Assembly (NCBI RefSeq): GCF_000022485.1
Contig: NC_012623.1
Location: 1,240,001-1,304,000, forward strand
Reading direction: 5' to 3'
Length of the DNA stretch: 64,000 nucleotides
DNA from: Sulfolobus islandicus Y.N.15.51
GTDB taxonomy: Archaea; Thermoproteota; Thermoprotei_A; Sulfolobales; Sulfolobaceae
The first letter of the stretch is position 1. The number at the start of each line of letters is the position of its first letter. Both the position numbers and the translations under genes were made by a program. The notes beneath the pieces are model-generated. The model was not told the origin of the DNA. It did no database searches and saw only the letters and a list, made by a program, of their open reading frames with translations. This document shows, in pieces, positions 12,424 to 22,240 of the stretch.

Positions 12424-12466
12424 AACGGTGGATAATTCAACTCACCATACCCTATTAAACTTGACA

Positions 12467-12480
12467 AGTTTATAAAAATT
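12467..12480 (-). promoter_or_regulatory. Probable TATA box of ileS
   Basis: The minus-strand text AATTTTTATAAACT places a TATA element about 25 bases before an ATG at 12448 that is out of frame with ileS and opens a three-codon frame (ATG-GTG-AGT-TGA). This spacing is what a leaderless transcript would have. It is relevant to the unusual ileS start. Confidence 0.55.
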
Positions 12481-12517
12481 AAACTTCGTACCCAATCAAC
12501 CTTACATCACACATATA

Positions 12518-13528
12518 TCATATATACTTATATATTTCATCCACCATATCCTTTAACTTAGCATTACCGCCAACATCCTCCGTTAGCTTATTCCCACTTT
12601 TGTAGGTCTCTATAATTGCACCCTCTAACGATTTTGATGCCAATATATATTTATTCTCCTTAGATACATCATACATTCTACTAAGCATCATGGAGACAGA
12701 TAATAGAAATGCGGTAGGATTAGCTATCCCTTTTCCTGCAATATCAAAAGCTGCCCCATGTACTGGTTCAAACATAGATTTCCTATCTCCAATATTTGCA
12801 GATGGAGCTAGACCCAAACTTCCAGCTATCTGACTAGCCTCATCACTTAGAATATCGCCATAAACGTTACTAGTCACTATTACGTCAAACCGAGTTGGAT
12901 CTCGCACTAAATTGGCGGCAGCTGCATCAACATACATCTCATCGAAATTCACCTTGCCTTTCAAGACTTCCCTACAGACACTTGCGAAAAGCCCATCCGT
13001 AATTCTCATAACGTTAGCCTTATGGACACACGTAACTTTATGACGTCTAATTAAAGCGTAATTTAATGCTACATTAACTATTCTTTTAGAGGCAAACTCA
13101 GTGGTTACTTTAATAGCTATTGCTACTCCACTAGACGGAACAAATTCAAACCCTTTATACAAATCTTCTGTATTTTCTCTTACAATTAGTAAATCAACAT
13201 TAGAATATTTTGACTGAACATTTGGCAGTGACTTAGCTGGTCTAATATTTGCATACATATCATACATTTGTCTCAATTTAACTACAACATCCATTGCAGT
13301 CTCTCCAACTGGACCTTTTAGAATTATATCCGCCTTTTCTATAACGCTTAAGGTTTGTTTAGGTAAGGCTTCGCCATATTTATTTAATGCTGTATCGCCA
13401 GCCTCAACTTCAATTAAGTTAATATCAAGATTGTATTTCTCTATTAGCTTAGCTATAACTCTTTTACTTCCTTCGTATAACTCTGGTCCTATGCCGTCAC
13501 CAGGAATTACGGCTACTTGAAAAGTCAT
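12518..13528 (-). CDS. leuB: 3-isopropylmalate dehydrogenase family enzyme (LeuB-like)
   Basis: A 336-residue beta-decarboxylating dehydrogenase. N-terminal VAVIPGDGIGPEL, substrate-arginine stretch VKLRQMYDMYANIRPAKS, IVRENTEDLYKGFE (about 114-127), the metal-binding DVIVTSNVYGDILSDEASQIAGSLGLAPSANIG and the NAD-site EPVHGAAFDIAGKGIANPTA are all present. NAD rather than NADP specificity and leucine synthesis are the likeliest reading from resemblance to Sulfolobus IPMDH. Homoisocitrate dehydrogenase, used in the LysW lysine route, is the main alternative and cannot be excluded by eye. Confidence 0.82.
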   Translation of the reverse strand: MTFQVAVIPGDGIGPELYEGSKRVIAKLIEKYNLDINLIEVEAGDTALNKYGEALPKQTLSVIEKADIILKGPVGETAMDVVVKLRQMYDMYANIRPAKSLPNVQSKYSNVDLLIVRENTEDLYKGFEFVPSSGVAIAIKVTTEFASKRIVNVALNYALIRRHKVTCVHKANVMRITDGLFASVCREVLKGKVNFDEMYVDAAAANLVRDPTRFDVIVTSNVYGDILSDEASQIAGSLGLAPSANIGDRKSMFEPVHGAAFDIAGKGIANPTAFLLSVSMMLSRMYDVSKENKYILASKSLEGAIIETYKSGNKLTEDVGGNAKLKDMVDEIYKYI

Positions 13529-13540
13529 ATGTAAAGAAAA

Positions 13541-14128
13541 TTAGTCTAGCTTAAAACCTTTTGATCTTATCTTATTCGCTATCTCCCCTAAGAGATTATA
13601 AGTTTGAGGGGACGTACGTTTTATGACGCCAAATTCATAACCTAAAATTCTAATAAGCTTTTCTAGTTCCTTACCCTTATATATATCTAATCTAGTATAA
13701 TTAACTAGAAAGTCAACCGAAATGTAATCACCCCTATTATACGCTCTAGTTAAATTAGAATTTATTTCTAAATCTAGTGGATTTACTGAAAATATTGATG
13801 GATCAGCATTAGAGACCTTACTGCACTCTGCGTAAATAATATTCAGATTATTGAGAATTGGGACATTATACTCACTATCCATATTAAAAGTCAGCTTATC
13901 TAGCATGGAAAGGATGAAAAAATTTATATCTAAGGTTACATGTATAGAACATATCCGATTCTTTTCTAGATTAGAATATGTTAATGTACTTTTATATATT
14001 TTAAATCGAAGCTCATTTGCTTCAACTATTATACCTAGTGGTTTTATTATAGGTTTTATCCCAGAAGTACCGACTAACACCTCATATATCCCGTCATGAG
14101 GAAAGAACATTTTTAAAAACTTCTTCAT
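13541..14128 (-). CDS. DUF447 family protein, flavin-reductase-like fold
   Basis: A 195-residue protein starting MKKFLKMFFPHDGIYEVLVGTSGIKPIIKPLGI, the conserved entry of DUF447, whose members have an FMN-binding split barrel. Later text NLTRAYNRGDYISVDFLVNYTRLDI matches the second conserved block. No substrate is known to me. It lies 12 bases upstream of leuB on the same strand and is divergent from the M28 peptidase gene, only 9 bases away, so the two promoters must overlap the coding starts. Confidence 0.72.
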   Translation of the reverse strand: MKKFLKMFFPHDGIYEVLVGTSGIKPIIKPLGIIVEANELRFKIYKSTLTYSNLEKNRICSIHVTLDINFFILSMLDKLTFNMDSEYNVPILNNLNIIYAECSKVSNADPSIFSVNPLDLEINSNLTRAYNRGDYISVDFLVNYTRLDIYKGKELEKLIRILGYEFGVIKRTSPQTYNLLGEIANKIRSKGFKLD

Positions 14129-14137
14129 AAATCACTT

Positions 14138-15604
14138 GTGCTATTACAACATCTAAAAACCTTATCTAATTATGGCGAAATAATAACGGGATCAAAGAAC
14201 GAGATAAAATTAGTGAGAGAAATTAGAAAAATGCTAGAAGATAATAGTGACGAAATTAGGCAAATCCCGATTAGAGTTCTTAATTGGGAACAGAAAGAAC
14301 TAATTTTTGAGTGCGAATCAAAAACAATAGATGCAATTTCGCTTCCATATTCTTTATCAACTGAGGTTGAAGCAGATGTAGCAGATAACTTTAAAGAATG
14401 TAATGGTAGAAAGTTAATGAAAATTAGGATAAAAAATCTATACGAAATCAATAAATTGTATATAGAGGCAGTAGAAAATGATTGTTTAGGAATAATCTTT
14501 TCCCTAAATAATGAGAAAAGAAAATTCGTGATAAAGTATGGAGACCTTCTAAGCCATCAACCCAGCTACCCACCGCCAATACCAGCGTTTTATATTAAGG
14601 AGAACGATTTTCCTTACATAAAGGGTAGGTGTAGAATATCACTAAAAACTGACATAAACCCTTTTGCAACAGGTTATATTATCGAAGCCATAAGAAATTC
14701 GAAAAATGAAAATAAGATAATACATATTACAGCACATCATGATCATTGGTTTAAAGGAGAGAGAGACAATCTTTTAGCAGTGGCTTTATTGAGAGAATTT
14801 AGATCTAATGTTTACGAAACCCATCTAATTTCATTTACTGCAGAGGAATCGGGCTCTTTAAATTTCTCAACCTTCTCATGGTCACATGGTTCTAGAGAAT
14901 TTTTGAAAAATTACAAAAACACTGACGATATCTTACTTAACATCAACATGGATAATATAAGTGAGGAAAGTTTGATCTTAAAAGCTGTACCTGGACTTCT
15001 TGAACTCTCCAGGAAATACTTTAAAAATGTAGTTGAAAGCCCTGAGATATATAGCGATGGGTATTCATACATAAAAGTTGGAATTCCAAGTATTACAATA
15101 GAGAGTTTAGGAAATATTCATTATCATGGTGAATACGACGTTATAGAAAATGACAAGTCTAACGCATTTTTAAATGCGAGTACAATATTAGATATAATTA
15201 ATAGAATAATTAATGAAAATATAGAGTATAAAACACGTGAAATGAAAGAAGAACTTAAGAAAGATCTTGTGGAATTACCAGCAGAACTAAAATCATACTT
15301 AGTAAATGTTGAGGATTTACTTGATAAAAATTATATGGAGGCATATAGAGAGATTGTAAAATTATATGGAGGCATACTAGAACTTAATCAACCTTATTCT
15401 ACAGTTGAACTATTTCATAAGATTAAGGGATTAAAAATTGCAAGAAAAAATGACGTTTGTATCGAGGATTTAGGATGTATAAAAAGACTAAGAAATGATG
15501 AAATATTTTACAGGTTTTATTTATATTATATTAATGAATTAAAGGAATCAATAACTACCGAATACATTAACAAAATTTATTTCGTATTAAAGAAATTCTT
15601 CTAA
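14138..15604 (+). CDS. M28-family zinc metallopeptidase
   Basis: A 488-residue protein with a GTG start at 14138. Zinc-ligand motifs of M28 aminopeptidases are visible: HHDHW (His201/Asp202 region), Asp210 in ERDN, Glu236-Glu237 in FTAEESGS, Asp in NINMDNIS, and a terminal His in IHYHGEYDVIEND. No signal peptide is seen, so it is probably cytoplasmic. Residues 1-180 hold an inserted PA-like region and the last 130 residues are a helical extension of unknown role. The 3' end overlaps the convergent HAD gene by 18 bases. Confidence 0.78.
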   Translation: MLLQHLKTLSNYGEIITGSKNEIKLVREIRKMLEDNSDEIRQIPIRVLNWEQKELIFECESKTIDAISLPYSLSTEVEADVADNFKECNGRKLMKIRIKNLYEINKLYIEAVENDCLGIIFSLNNEKRKFVIKYGDLLSHQPSYPPPIPAFYIKENDFPYIKGRCRISLKTDINPFATGYIIEAIRNSKNENKIIHITAHHDHWFKGERDNLLAVALLREFRSNVYETHLISFTAEESGSLNFSTFSWSHGSREFLKNYKNTDDILLNINMDNISEESLILKAVPGLLELSRKYFKNVVESPEIYSDGYSYIKVGIPSITIESLGNIHYHGEYDVIENDKSNAFLNASTILDIINRIINENIEYKTREMKEELKKDLVELPAELKSYLVNVEDLLDKNYMEAYREIVKLYGGILELNQPYSTVELFHKIKGLKIARKNDVCIEDLGCIKRLRNDEIFYRFYLYYINELKESITTEYINKIYFVLKKFF

Positions 15605-16315
15605 TTGCTTAAGACTGGATATTACAAAGTCTGCATAAAGTTCGGCGTTTTTCACTTTACCTTCTCTGTCTATTAGCACACTAATCATGTTAGCCTTTTT
15701 AGCTGCTAAACAATCTTTTACTGGCTCGTCTCCCACAAAAACACACGAAGTGGGATCTACTGAAAGCTTTTCGCATGATATTATAAACGGCTCTAAATTA
15801 GGCTTTGGTCTAATACCTCCTTCTCCAGCTATTAATATCAAATCGAATTTATCTATTAAGGGAAAGGTTTTCAATCTACTACTTTTATTTCCCCCTTCTC
15901 CATCACTATTTGTAATTATGCCAAGTTTATATCCCTTACTATCTAGATATTCTATAATTTCCTTTGCATCTTCGTATGGTTCAGTTTGGCTAGCAATTGA
16001 CCAATACAAGCTAGTCCAATCGTAAAGCTGAGACTTATCTATGTGAACAATATTTAATGATTTTAGAATACTCTCCCACCATTTATTTCTATTATACTCC
16101 CCTTGGTTATCTAATTTCTTACTTTCCTCTTCTACTAATTTCTTAATTATATTTATGTCAATTTCTTGTCGATAATTCTCCTTTATGTACGTATATATAT
16201 CCTTACTTACAGCATCTAAAGCGTCCTTAGCCTTCGTACTAAAGTCGACTAATGTATCATCAAAATCAAAAAGCACTGCCTTTACATTATTGAATATTTT
16301 ATAATTAATCGACAA
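15587..16315 (-). CDS. HAD-superfamily phosphatase
   Basis: A 242-residue HAD hydrolase. Motif I is DFDDT (nucleophile Asp17, acid Asp19), motif II is the Ser/Thr of IITNSDGEGG, motif III the Lys of GGIRPKPN and motif IV the acidic pair in VFVGDEPVKDCLAAKKAN. A helical C1 cap lies between residues 25 and 115. It starts 6 bases before the EF-2 stop region on the same strand. The substrate is unknown; small phosphoesters are typical. Confidence 0.82.
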   Translation of the reverse strand: MSINYKIFNNVKAVLFDFDDTLVDFSTKAKDALDAVSKDIYTYIKENYRQEIDINIIKKLVEEESKKLDNQGEYNRNKWWESILKSLNIVHIDKSQLYDWTSLYWSIASQTEPYEDAKEIIEYLDSKGYKLGIITNSDGEGGNKSSRLKTFPLIDKFDLILIAGEGGIRPKPNLEPFIISCEKLSVDPTSCVFVGDEPVKDCLAAKKANMISVLIDREGKVKNAELYADFVISSLKQLEEFL

Positions 16316-16321
16316 TTCGAC

Positions 16322-18532
16322 TCACGACAAGAAATCTTCTACTTTAGGTAGCTCTTTAGGTAATCCTTTCCTCTCTCTAATCTTAGTAACCACATCCAGT
16401 AAGATACTATCCGGAACCGGAGCCCATCTACTAAACTCAGTACCCCAGAACGCTCTACCTCCAGTAGATCCTCTTAGTTCACTCGCCATATCATATGACT
16501 CTGAAACTGGAATCTCAGCGGTTATCCTAGACATGTTAGCTATTTGAGAGACGTCCAATATCTTTCCTCTTTTTCTCGTTATTACTGCAGTGACATTACC
16601 TATAAGATCTGCAGGCACTCTTATGTCCAGTTTCTGTATTGGCTCTAGTAAAGTCGGTCTGGAAGTTAAGAATCCTGCAAATATGGAGTTTCTAACTGCA
16701 GGGTATATCTGAGCTGGGCCTCTATGGGCAGGATCCTCGTGTATTACAGCATCATGTAAGATGACCTTAACACCTCTAATTGGTTCATGAGCTAAAGGAC
16801 CTTCTTTCATAGCTAACCTAAATCCTTGAAGTACTGTATCCATAACTTCCCTTAAATGCTGGACACCACTAGTTAAATCTACAAAGACGTTAACGTTTTC
16901 ATCTATTGCAATAATTCTCTTAGCTTCATCATAGTCCCAACTGGCTTCATCTCTTAATATCTTAGCCATCTCCTTGCTATCCATATCCTCCCTTATCGTG
17001 CCATTACTTATTAGCTCTATAGTCTTGTCATTTAAAGGCTCCACACTTAAGTAGAATTTGTTATGCTTATTTGGAGACTTTCCTTCAAATACTTGGCTCT
17101 TAGCTCTTATACTTTCCCTATAAACAACAATTGGCGGAGTAGTAACTACGTCAATACCATAATTCTCACGTAATAGCTGTAATGATACCTCTAAATGTAA
17201 GAAACCCATTCCAGATAACAGGTATTCTCCAGTTTCTTCATTTATTTTAACCACTAAGTTTGGATCTTCAATACTAAGCTTCCTTAATGCATCAATCATC
17301 TTAGTTAAATCTTTAGGATTCTTAGGCTCTACGGCTATAGTAACTACTGGTTCAGATATGTAATGTAATCTTTCAAAACTTCCTTGAACATTACTAAAAC
17401 CAACAGATATAGCTGTCTCACCGGATCTTGCTCTATCTAAACCTAATACTGCTGCGATATTGCCTGCTGGAATTTCTTCTGCAAGTTCCCTAGTTGGACC
17501 CATGTATAGGCTAACTTGAAGTATCCTCTGTGAGGTCTTAGCGTTAACTAACCACAATTCTTCACCAGACCTAAGAGTACCTGAGAATACTCTTCCTGTT
17601 GCCACTAGTCCTGCATGAGGATCGACTTTCATATCGGTTATCATAAATACTATGGGACCATTCGGATCAGCATTTAACATCGCCTTAGCTAATTCATTAT
17701 CTAGATCTCCTTTCCAGATTTTTGGAATTCTATACTTTTGCGCTTCAATAGGATTGGGAACGAACTTTATAGCAGCATCTAGTAACGCTTCATTAATAGG
17801 AGCTTGCGCAGCTAGCTCTTCAAGTTTAGACTTATCAGAAGCAGTGTATGCGTCAATAACATTCTTCATATTAATTCCTTTTTTCTGTGCCATAGGTAAA
17901 CTAAATCCCCATTTATCTTTAGCAGATCCAAATATCACATTTCCAGCTTGTGGATTAATCATCCATTTTTCTTTAAATTCTGGTTCTCCATACATATCAA
18001 TTAAGTTATTAACTTGCCTAATTATATCTAATAACCTATTTAACATTTCTTGTGGGCTTAATTTTAATTCCTTTACCAATCTATCTACTTTGTTTATAAA
18101 TAGAATTGGTCTGACTCTCTCCTCCAAGCTTTGCCTTAATACTGTTTCAGTCTGTGTCATAATTCCTTCCACTGCGTCTACAACTACGATTGAGCCATCT
18201 AAAACTCTTAGACTCCTCGTGACTCTTCCGCTGAAATCAACGTGTCCAGGTGTATCAATTAAGTTAATGACATAACCTTTACCTTCCGCTTCGTGATACA
18301 AACTAATGTTAGCAGCCTTTACTGTTATACCTCTTTGTTGCTCAACACTTAAGTAATCCAATGCTAGAGCTTCCCCTGCTACTTTAGGAGATATTATACC
18401 AGATGCTGCCAATAACGTATCACTAGTTGTGGTTTTTCCATGATCCACGTGAGCAATTATACCTATATTCCTAACTCTCGTTCTATCTTTCATTAGGCTT
18501 AGAACTTGCTCTACTGTCTTATATCTAGGCAA
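16322..18532 (-). CDS. fusA: Translation elongation factor 2
   Basis: A 736-residue EF-2, the GTPase that translocates tRNA and mRNA. G1 is HVDHGKTT, switch text [25 protein letters not shown]3 DTPGHVDF and G4 NKVD, all in the first 140 residues. In domain [17 protein letters not shown] holds the histidine that archaea convert to diphthamide. The start is TTG at 18532, with a GGTGA ribosome-binding stretch 7 bases before it. A TTTTAATA-like TATA element lies about 50-60 bases upstream. Confidence 0.97.
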
Positions 18533-18610
18533 ATGAAATCACCAACTTCTTGCACTTAAACTTCTCTAGACCCATATTAAAAGGTAATGCTAAAAAAGAG
18601 ACTAAAAAAT

Positions 18611-19312
18611 TTAAAGGAAATCAAATAAAGAGGTACTTTTCTTACTATCATTATCAGCGTTAGTTTTAGAATAGTGTGCCCTTAAAATTTTATAAATATC
18701 CTCAGCTTTTTTCCTACTACCTAATGCTTTTTCTAATTCTGATATAGACGCATTACAAATATTCTGTATAGTTCCAAACTTAAGTAGTAGCCTTTCAGCA
18801 AGTACAGAACCAACATTAGGAAAAGATTCTACAATATAAAGTTGCATATCAGAAATACTTTCTAGTTTAGCCTTATTATGTAAATTAATTCTCCTACTCC
18901 CATTTTCGCCAAATTGATACTTCTCTGCTATTTTTTTCAAAACTTCCGCAGTATCTTTTTTATCTCTAGAATAAAATACTTTAACATCATAATCAATCGT
19001 GGCAGAAATTAAAGCGCTGTTTATCGCTCTCCACTTTTCAGTTATTTTCCTAATTTCATTAATATCACCTTCAACAATTAACATTGGAAAATTATAAACC
19101 TCTGAAAGCCTACTGATTTGGTCAAAAAACCTCTTGTCAAAAACCGAATTTACCAAATCATTTACCGACTTCCTCTCTACTGCAGCATCTTCACCTATCA
19201 CATAATCAGCAACACTAAGTTGAGAGAATATTACTGTAATTCCCAACTCCTTTAATAATTCTGGTATACCACTAGCCTTTTCCCTATCATCAGCATAAAT
19301 TCTAATTACCAT
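18611..19312 (-). CDS. xpf: XPF/ERCC4-type structure-specific nuclease, short crenarchaeal form
   Basis: A 233-residue nuclease that cuts 3'-flap and branched DNA and works with PCNA in Sulfolobus. The ERCC4 active-site pattern GDxnERKxxxD is seen as Asp36, Glu46-Arg47-Lys48 and Asp52 (VERKSVND). A tandem helix-hairpin-helix region follows at about 150-215 (VESFPNVGSVLAERLLLKFG). The last residues, STSLFDFL, resemble a PCNA-interacting peptide. The helicase domain of euryarchaeal Hef is absent, as normal for crenarchaea. Confidence 0.92.
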   Translation of the reverse strand: MVIRIYADDREKASGIPELLKELGITVIFSQLSVADYVIGEDAAVERKSVNDLVNSVFDKRFFDQISRLSEVYNFPMLIVEGDINEIRKITEKWRAINSALISATIDYDVKVFYSRDKKDTAEVLKKIAEKYQFGENGSRRINLHNKAKLESISDMQLYIVESFPNVGSVLAERLLLKFGTIQNICNASISELEKALGSRKKAEDIYKILRAHYSKTNADNDSKKSTSLFDFL

Positions 19313-19333
19313 AACACTAATAAGTTATTTAGC

Positions 19334-19714
19334 TTAAGCTTTTATACCTGTTTGGCCACCTTGCGGATAATATTTCGATAACATCTCATTTATTTTAGCT
19401 TGTAAGTCTTCTAGCTGCTTTCTTAAAATACTTTCTTGCTTCTGATAAGTCCTTGATCTGAGTTCTAACAATTCTTTCCTATCATTAAGCTCCTTTTCTA
19501 CTGATGTCTTATCCGATTTAACCAATAAATTCCCTACAATCTTATAAATAGTAGCATCTGCATTAAGAACTGATAATTCTTCCAATACCTTGTTTATCTC
19601 CCTTAATTCATTCTCTATAGTAGACTTTTCCAATAATAATCTATCAAGCTGATCTTTTAACTGTTGAAACTTAGCTAGTTGAGCTTGAACTTCTGGAGGT
19701 AACTTCTCGGCCAC
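19334..19714 (-). CDS. pfdB: Prefoldin subunit beta
   Basis: A 126-residue coiled-coil chaperone subunit. Two long amphipathic helices (about 1-45 and 75-118) flank a short hairpin around [20 protein letters not shown], the beta-class signature. It combines with prefoldin alpha into a hexamer that hands unfolded proteins to the thermosome. The ATG lies inside the 3' end of pcc1, an overlap of 44 bases. Confidence 0.93.
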   Translation of the reverse strand: MAEKLPPEVQAQLAKFQQLKDQLDRLLLEKSTIENELREINKVLEELSVLNADATIYKIVGNLLVKSDKTSVEKELNDRKELLELRSRTYQKQESILRKQLEDLQAKINEMLSKYYPQGGQTGIKA

Positions 19715-19946
19715 TTTTTTCCACCTCTTCCAGTGACTTTAGAATTGTATAGATCCAAAGTATATAAGAGTTCATTATAGCCCTAGCTCTTGTAATTGAT
19801 GGTGCATCTATCTCAATCTGTAAAGGGGATTTCTTAATTTTTACATATTTAGTATCTATCTTTTCAATTATTATCGAATTATATATTATATCCTGTAATT
19901 CGTTTTTATTGAAATTATCTGGATAAATTGAAATCTCTATCTTCAC
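19671..19946 (-). CDS. pcc1: KEOPS complex subunit Pcc1
   Basis: A 91-residue Pcc1-like protein. Text [35 protein letters not shown] has the Pcc1 pattern: a beta hairpin, then a helix with the conserved A-R-A-xxN-S-xLR/W order. In KEOPS it dimerises, bridges Kae1 and supports t6A modification of tRNA. It overlaps the Brix gene by 4 bases and prefoldin beta by 44. The serine-rich tail is partly a consequence of that overlap. Confidence 0.85.
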   Translation of the reverse strand: MKIEISIYPDNFNKNELQDIIYNSIIIEKIDTKYVKIKKSPLQIEIDAPSITRARAIMNSYILWIYTILKSLEEVEKSGREVTSRSSSSTS

Positions 19947-20455
19947 ACTTCTAATAGCATCTTCAAAAACTTAATGTTTTTCGTAGATAACGTAAACAAA
20001 AGTTCACAAATATTATTAGAGACTAGCCTCGTGTTCACAATAACCTCACAATTATTTGACAAGTTGTAGATATTCATATCGACTAGAAAATCTCTTAGAA
20101 AATCACACCTATTTAGTTCTATGCATACACTATTATGCCTTTTTATCTGATATAATGGGATATTATAGTCAGAAGGTAGTGATAAACCGTGTAATTTAAA
20201 AAAATATTTTATAGAAAAAGTTTCTAAATCATAAACAATTATTCTCAACGGATTACCATTCTTAGCTAATACGAACAATAAATATATTGCTCCTAAATTA
20301 ATAGCCCTTTCAAATATCTCTTTCTTACTTTTTTTACCCCGTGTAATTTTAACTGAGTCTGGTAACAGAGAAGTTAAAATATTTAAAAAATTTCTTGTTC
20401 TAATACTAGGATCTCTAGATGAAGTTATAACTATTCTAGTACGGTGTATATGCAA
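19943..20455 (-). CDS. Brix-domain ribosome biogenesis protein
   Basis: About 170 residues if begun at TTG 20455 (LHIHRTRIVITSSRDPS...). The Brix/IMP4 marker is ITSSRDPSIRTRNFLNILTSLLPDSVKITRGKKSKKE, followed by an alpha/beta repeat. The open frame continues 34 codons upstream inside L37Ae, but that part is shadow sequence. The chosen TTG overlaps the L37Ae stop by 20 bases. It probably acts in large-subunit rRNA processing, beside the exosome genes. Confidence 0.85.
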   Translation of the reverse strand: MHIHRTRIVITSSRDPSIRTRNFLNILTSLLPDSVKITRGKKSKKEIFERAINLGAIYLLFVLAKNGNPLRIIVYDLETFSIKYFFKLHGLSLPSDYNIPLYQIKRHNSVCIELNRCDFLRDFLVDMNIYNLSNNCEVIVNTRLVSNNICELLFTLSTKNIKFLKMLLEV

Positions 20456-20657
20456 GACCGGCCCACTTAGAATTACATTTCTTACAGTACCATATTCCAG
20501 AAGCCAATCTGATAACCTTACCAGTGGTCTTGCAATAGGGACATTGATGGTCATCATACCTCTTTTCCATTATTTCTTTCCACTTTTTTCTTAAAGTAGA
20601 TCCATATCTAGCCCCGTATCTTCCAGCAATTCCCGTGACTTTCCCCATAATTGCCAC
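20436..20657 (-). CDS. rpl37ae: 50S ribosomal protein L37Ae (L43e)
   Basis: A 73-residue zinc-ribbon protein with cysteines 39, 42, 58 and 61 (CPYC...CKKC). The text GRYGARYGSTLRKKWKEIMEKRYDDHQCPYC is canonical. The true start may be Met4 (MGKVTGIAGRYG). It follows Rrp42 by 6 bases in the exosome superoperon. Confidence 0.95.
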   Translation of the reverse strand: MAIMGKVTGIAGRYGARYGSTLRKKWKEIMEKRYDDHQCPYCKTTGKVIRLASGIWYCKKCNSKWAGLAYTPY

Positions 20658-20663
20658 CTATAA

Positions 20664-21491
20664 TTAAATTCCTAACTGCTTTTTAAGTTCTTCTAAAAGC
20701 TTGACAGCTACTAATCTTGCTGTATTCTCAGCCTGATCAATATCTTGTAATGACATACTGCCCTTTCCACTCTTTTGAATCCCCACTATTTTTAGATCTG
20801 GCGTATAGGAAAAGGAAACCTTAGTGTCCATTATTGACTCTTCATCCAAATCTGGATCAACTATTAAATATTTGTCAACTTTTGCTATAGACACTGTAAC
20901 TACTGGATGATTCAATGGTAATTTACCCACAACTTCATTTTTATTGACTCTAAACCCATTAGAATCTTGTTCTACCTTATACACTTTAGTATTATACAAT
21001 GCTGCAACTGAGGCCAACGTACATGCATCCAATACATTCCCACCATAGTCTAATACGTAAACGTCAAGCCATACTGTCCATACACTTTTACCGGGTTCTA
21101 TTACAAGTTTAGTTAGATCTAGAGCTTTAGAATCCCTTAAACTTCTATCTACTACTCTAGCTAATTCAATAGCATTCTCATCTGGAGGCCCAGGTTCAAA
21201 GGTCTCATAGGCTAAAGGTAGGAGTTCAACATTCACAATGAGGTTTCCTTGGTTAGGCGTATCTTCGTAAGGTTTATCTATTTCAAGTTTTGTCCCAGCT
21301 AATACCATTGTCGTGCCTAACTTAACTAACGCAGAACCATCAGCCTTTTTTGCATAATTCAAGGTTATAGAAAGAGGTCTATAATCCGTTAATTTTCTTC
21401 CGTCTTGCCTAGTGCCTTTCTCAAAAAGACTTACTATACTTTCCTTCTTAATTAAAGGTATAATATTTTGATTCGATGGAGTTGAAGACAA
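20664..21491 (-). CDS. rrp42: Exosome complex subunit Rrp42
   Basis: A 275-residue RNase PH-fold subunit. It pairs with Rrp41 in the hexameric 3'-5' exoribonuclease ring and contributes RNA contacts but not the catalytic acid. Markers are KGTRQDGRKLTDYRPLSITLNYAKKADGSALVKLGTTMVLAG (about 26-67) and PDENAIELARVVDRSLRDSKALDL. The start is 2 bases after the Rrp41 stop. Confidence 0.96.
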   Translation of the reverse strand: MSSTPSNQNIIPLIKKESIVSLFEKGTRQDGRKLTDYRPLSITLNYAKKADGSALVKLGTTMVLAGTKLEIDKPYEDTPNQGNLIVNVELLPLAYETFEPGPPDENAIELARVVDRSLRDSKALDLTKLVIEPGKSVWTVWLDVYVLDYGGNVLDACTLASVAALYNTKVYKVEQDSNGFRVNKNEVVGKLPLNHPVVTVSIAKVDKYLIVDPDLDEESIMDTKVSFSYTPDLKIVGIQKSGKGSMSLQDIDQAENTARLVAVKLLEELKKQLGI

Positions 21492-21493
21492 TT

Positions 21494-22240
21494 CTATACA
21501 CCCTCTTCTTTAAACTCTACATACTTACTTTTTAGAGCCTCCCTCTCTAAATTATATATTATATTTATACCCTTAACTGATAAATCAAAAGCTTGCCTAA
21601 ATTCCTCCGGAGTCATATTACCATTTAACTGAAATAACGTTACCTGGTTTAAAGACGGCATCATTGCAACCGGCATATCAGCCTCTCCCCACATATCCTC
21701 GGGCTCATTTAAATCTAGAACTATTACTCCATCAGCCTTCCCTACAGCTACCCCAGCTATTAAATCTCTCATAGGAATTCCAGCATCAGCTAACGCCAAA
21801 GACGCAGCCATCAATGAAACTAATCTGGATCCCGCGTCTGCTTGTAATATTTCAGTAAAAACATCTATGGCAGTTCTTGGAAACAATTCCACTAAAACAG
21901 CTGATTCTAAAGCTTCTCTTATAACCTTAGAAAGCTCAATCTCTCTTCTACTAGGTGCGGGATTCTTTCGCTCGTCTGTAGAGAATGGTGTCATATGATA
22001 TCTAACTCTTAATACTGCCCTATCCGGAAGAGATAAGTGTCTTGGATGCATTTCTTTTGGACCGTAAACCGCTGCTATAGCCTTTGTATTTCCCATCTCA
22101 AAAATCGCTGAACCATCAGCGTTTTTGAGAACTCCCAATTCTATCTTTATACTCCTTAATTCATCTGGCTTTCTACCATCTATTCGCTTTCCATCTTCAA
22201 GGATTAGTTTTGGTCTCTCCACTTGAAGCATTTCTCTCAC
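21494..22240 (-). CDS. rrp41: Exosome complex subunit Rrp41 (catalytic)
   Basis: A 248-residue RNase PH-fold phosphorolytic subunit. Markers include [30 protein letters not shown], the RNA-binding arginines in [14 protein letters not shown], and [15 protein letters not shown] with the catalytic acidic residue near 180. It starts inside the end of rrp4 (44-base overlap), with [11 protein letters not shown] matching the familiar Sulfolobus N-terminus. A start three codons later is possible. Confidence 0.97.
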   Translation of the reverse strand: MREMLQVERPKLILEDGKRIDGRKPDELRSIKIELGVLKNADGSAIFEMGNTKAIAAVYGPKEMHPRHLSLPDRAVLRVRYHMTPFSTDERKNPAPSRREIELSKVIREALESAVLVELFPRTAIDVFTEILQADAGSRLVSLMAASLALADAGIPMRDLIAGVAVGKADGVIVLDLNEPEDMWGEADMPVAMMPSLNQVTLFQLNGNMTPEEFRQAFDLSVKGINIIYNLEREALKSKYVEFKEEGV

